From positions 1 to 8,428 of the forward strand of contig CAJUMT010000151.1 in assembly GCA_910587495.1 (NCBI GenBank): a stretch of DNA of 8,428 nucleotides. Direction: 5' to 3'. Positions 6,926 through 8,428 of this stretch are shown here, one piece after another. Below the pieces are notes generated by a model that ran no database searches, was not told the origin of the DNA, and saw only the letters and a list, made by a program, of their open reading frames with translations. Source of the stretch: an uncultured Lachnospiraceae bacterium. GTDB lineage: Bacteria > Bacillota_A > Clostridia > Lachnospirales > Lachnospiraceae. The number at the start of each line of letters is the position of its first letter. Positions within the stretch are counted from its first letter, which is position 1. The translations under genes were made by a program, and so were the position numbers.

Positions 6926-8428
6926 ATGGCTGGAAGAAATACTGCAGATATTGGATTTGAAAAACAAATATGGGATGCAGCCTGTGTCCTTTGGGGACAT
7001 ATTCCGGCAGCAGATTACAGAAAAGTTATCGTTGGGCTTATCTTTTTACGTTATATTTCCAGCGCATTTGAGAGGCGGTATCAGGAACTGGTAGAGGAAG
7101 GGGATGGTTTTGAGGATGACCCAGACGCGTATGAAGAGGAAAATATTTTCTTTGTTCCGGAAAATGCCCAGTGGAGCAGGATAGCGTCCGCCGCGCACAC
7201 GCCGGAAATAGGGACAGTGATTGATGACGCCATGCGGTCGCTTGAAGCAGACAACAGAAAGCTTAAAAATGTGCTTCCTAAAAATTATGCCAGCCCGGAT
7301 CTGGATAAAAGAGTTCTTGGCGATGTGGTGGATCTGTTTACTAATATGGATATGGGGAACACGGAAGAGAGCAAAGATCTTCTGGGAAGAACTTATGAGT
7401 ACTGTATCGCACAGTTTGCGGCTTATGAAGGTGTTAAGGGCGGTGAATTTTATACGCCGGCCAGCGTTGTTAAGACAATAGTTGCTGTACTTAAGCCGTT
7501 TTCCAATTGCCGTGTATACGATCCCTGCTGTGGTTCCGGGGGCATGTTTGTACAAAGTGCAAAGTTTATCCAGGCGCACACAGGGAAGCGGAGCACAATA
7601 GCCGTCTATGGACAGGAATCGAATGCGGATACCTGGAAGATGGCAAAAATGAACATGGCGATCCGTGGTATTGACGCTGATTTTGGGCCATATCAGGCGG
7701 ATACATTTTTTAACGATCTGCACCCTACATTAAAAGCTGACTTTATTATGGCCAATCCTCCCTTTAATCTTTCCAACTGGGGACAGGAAAAGCTGAAAGA
7801 GGACAAGCGCTGGAAATACGGTATTCCGCCTGCCGGAAATGCGAACTATGCATGGATTCAGCATATGATTCATCATCTTTCTCCCAATGGGAAAATAGGT
7901 CTTGTTCTTGCAAACGGCGCGCTTTCAACACAGACTGGCGGGGAAGGTGAGATCCGAAAGAGAATCATAGAGGATGATCTGGTGGAAGGGATCATTGCTA
8001 TGCCTACGCAGCTTTTCTACAGTGTGACGATTCCGGTGACGCTCTGGTTTATCACAAAGAACAAGAAACAGAAGGGTAAGACGCTCTTTATTGACGCCCG
8101 CAAAATGGGATTTATGGTTGACCGGAAGCATCGTGATTTTGACGACGAAAAAGACATTCAGAAGATTGCCGATACTTTCGCTGCTTTTCAGAATGGAACA
8201 TTGGAAGATGTGAAGGGTTTTTTCGCCGTTGCAACGCTCCAGGATATTGCAAAGCAGGATTATATCCTTACGCCGGGACGCTATGTTGGAATTGAGGAAC
8301 AGGAAGATGATGGAGAGCCTTTTGAGGAAAAGATGAAAAGGCTTACGTCCGAACTGTCAGAAATGTTCAACAGATCACATGAGCTCGAGGAAGAGATACG
8401 CAGGAAATTGGGGGCGATTGGGTATGAA
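6926..8428 (+). CDS. hsdM: Type I restriction-modification system, methyltransferase subunit HsdM (3' end at window edge)
   Basis: The frame is open for 501 codons to the last base with no stop. HsdM is the N6-adenine methyltransferase subunit of type I systems; with HsdS it modifies the host site, and with HsdR also added it cuts unmodified DNA. The N-terminal helical domain spans about residues 1 to 160 (IWDAACVLWGHIPAADYRKV, FLRYISSAFE). KGGEFYTPASVV (171 to 182) precedes the SAM-binding motif I DPCCGSGGM (199 to 207), and the catalytic motif IV NPPF is at 277 to 280. The C-terminal part ends in a charged helix (470 to 494), so the true end is probably only a few codons past the window. 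GGGAGG at 6911 to 6916, nine bases before ATG 6926, supports the start. The 70-base gap before it holds no clear promoter or terminator. hsdS and hsdR are not in the window and are expected downstream. Confidence 0.95.
   Translation, partial: MAGRNTADIGFEKQIWDAACVLWGHIPAADYRKVIVGLIFLRYISSAFERRYQELVEEGDGFEDDPDAYEEENIFFVPENAQWSRIASAAHTPEIGTVIDDAMRSLEADNRKLKNVLPKNYASPDLDKRVLGDVVDLFTNMDMGNTEESKDLLGRTYEYCIAQFAAYEGVKGGEFYTPASVVKTIVAVLKPFSNCRVYDPCCGSGGMFVQSAKFIQAHTGKRSTIAVYGQESNADTWKMAKMNMAIRGIDADFGPYQADTFFNDLHPTLKADFIMANPPFNLSNWGQEKLKEDKRWKYGIPPAGNANYAWIQHMIHHLSPNGKIGLVLANGALSTQTGGEGEIRKRIIEDDLVEGIIAMPTQLFYSVTIPVTLWFITKNKKQKGKTLFIDARKMGFMVDRKHRDFDDEKDIQKIADTFAAFQNGTLEDVKGFFAVATLQDIAKQDYILTPGRYVGIEEQEDDGEPFEEKMKRLTSELSEMFNRSHELEEEIRRKLGAIGYE

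Noticed and set aside
7046..7723. Long open frame on the minus strand, 225 codons
   Set aside because: It lies wholly antisense to the N-terminal and SAM-binding parts of HsdM, whose motifs are unmistakable; its translation shows no family-like pattern.

Overview
The window looks like a piece of chromosome from a low-to-mid GC Gram-positive anaerobe of the Clostridia, most likely Lachnospiraceae-like. I infer this from the protein style, the strong AGGGAGG-type ribosome binding sites, the use of TTG and GTG starts, and the mixed base composition. This is an impression from the sequence, not a database match. All genes I can support lie on the + strand, and no stretch over 300 bases lacks a gene.

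Left part (1 to about 3870) is ordinary housekeeping DNA. It holds the C-terminal 330 residues of a PMCA-type calcium P-type ATPase (cut by the window start), a HAD-superfamily phosphatase whose start overlaps the ATPase end by 22 bases, and a complete GlgX-type glycogen debranching enzyme with all four GH13 motifs. The tight spacing suggests one transcription unit.

Middle part (about 3890 to 5680) is clearly more AT-rich. It carries two overlapping genes: a stand-alone DUF262 protein (ParB/GmrS-like fold with an IDGLQR motif, but no HNH domain) and a HEPN-domain protein with an intact R-x4-H RNase motif, which starts from TTG inside the end of the DUF262 gene. This is the best candidate in the window for a poorly described defence or toxin-type system.

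Right part (about 5700 to 8428) returns to higher GC. It begins with an unrecognised 108-residue protein, followed at once by a small P-loop ATPase gene that appears broken: its best ribosome binding site points to a GTG whose frame closes after five codons, and its apparent C-terminal part lies in another reading frame. Next comes the HsdM methyltransferase subunit of a type I restriction-modification system, which runs off the window end after 501 codons. The specificity and restriction subunits would be expected beyond the window.

Together, the right half reads as an accessory, defence-island-like segment placed directly after a core glycogen-metabolism gene, with the DUF262-HEPN pair as a probably separately acquired low-GC cargo.
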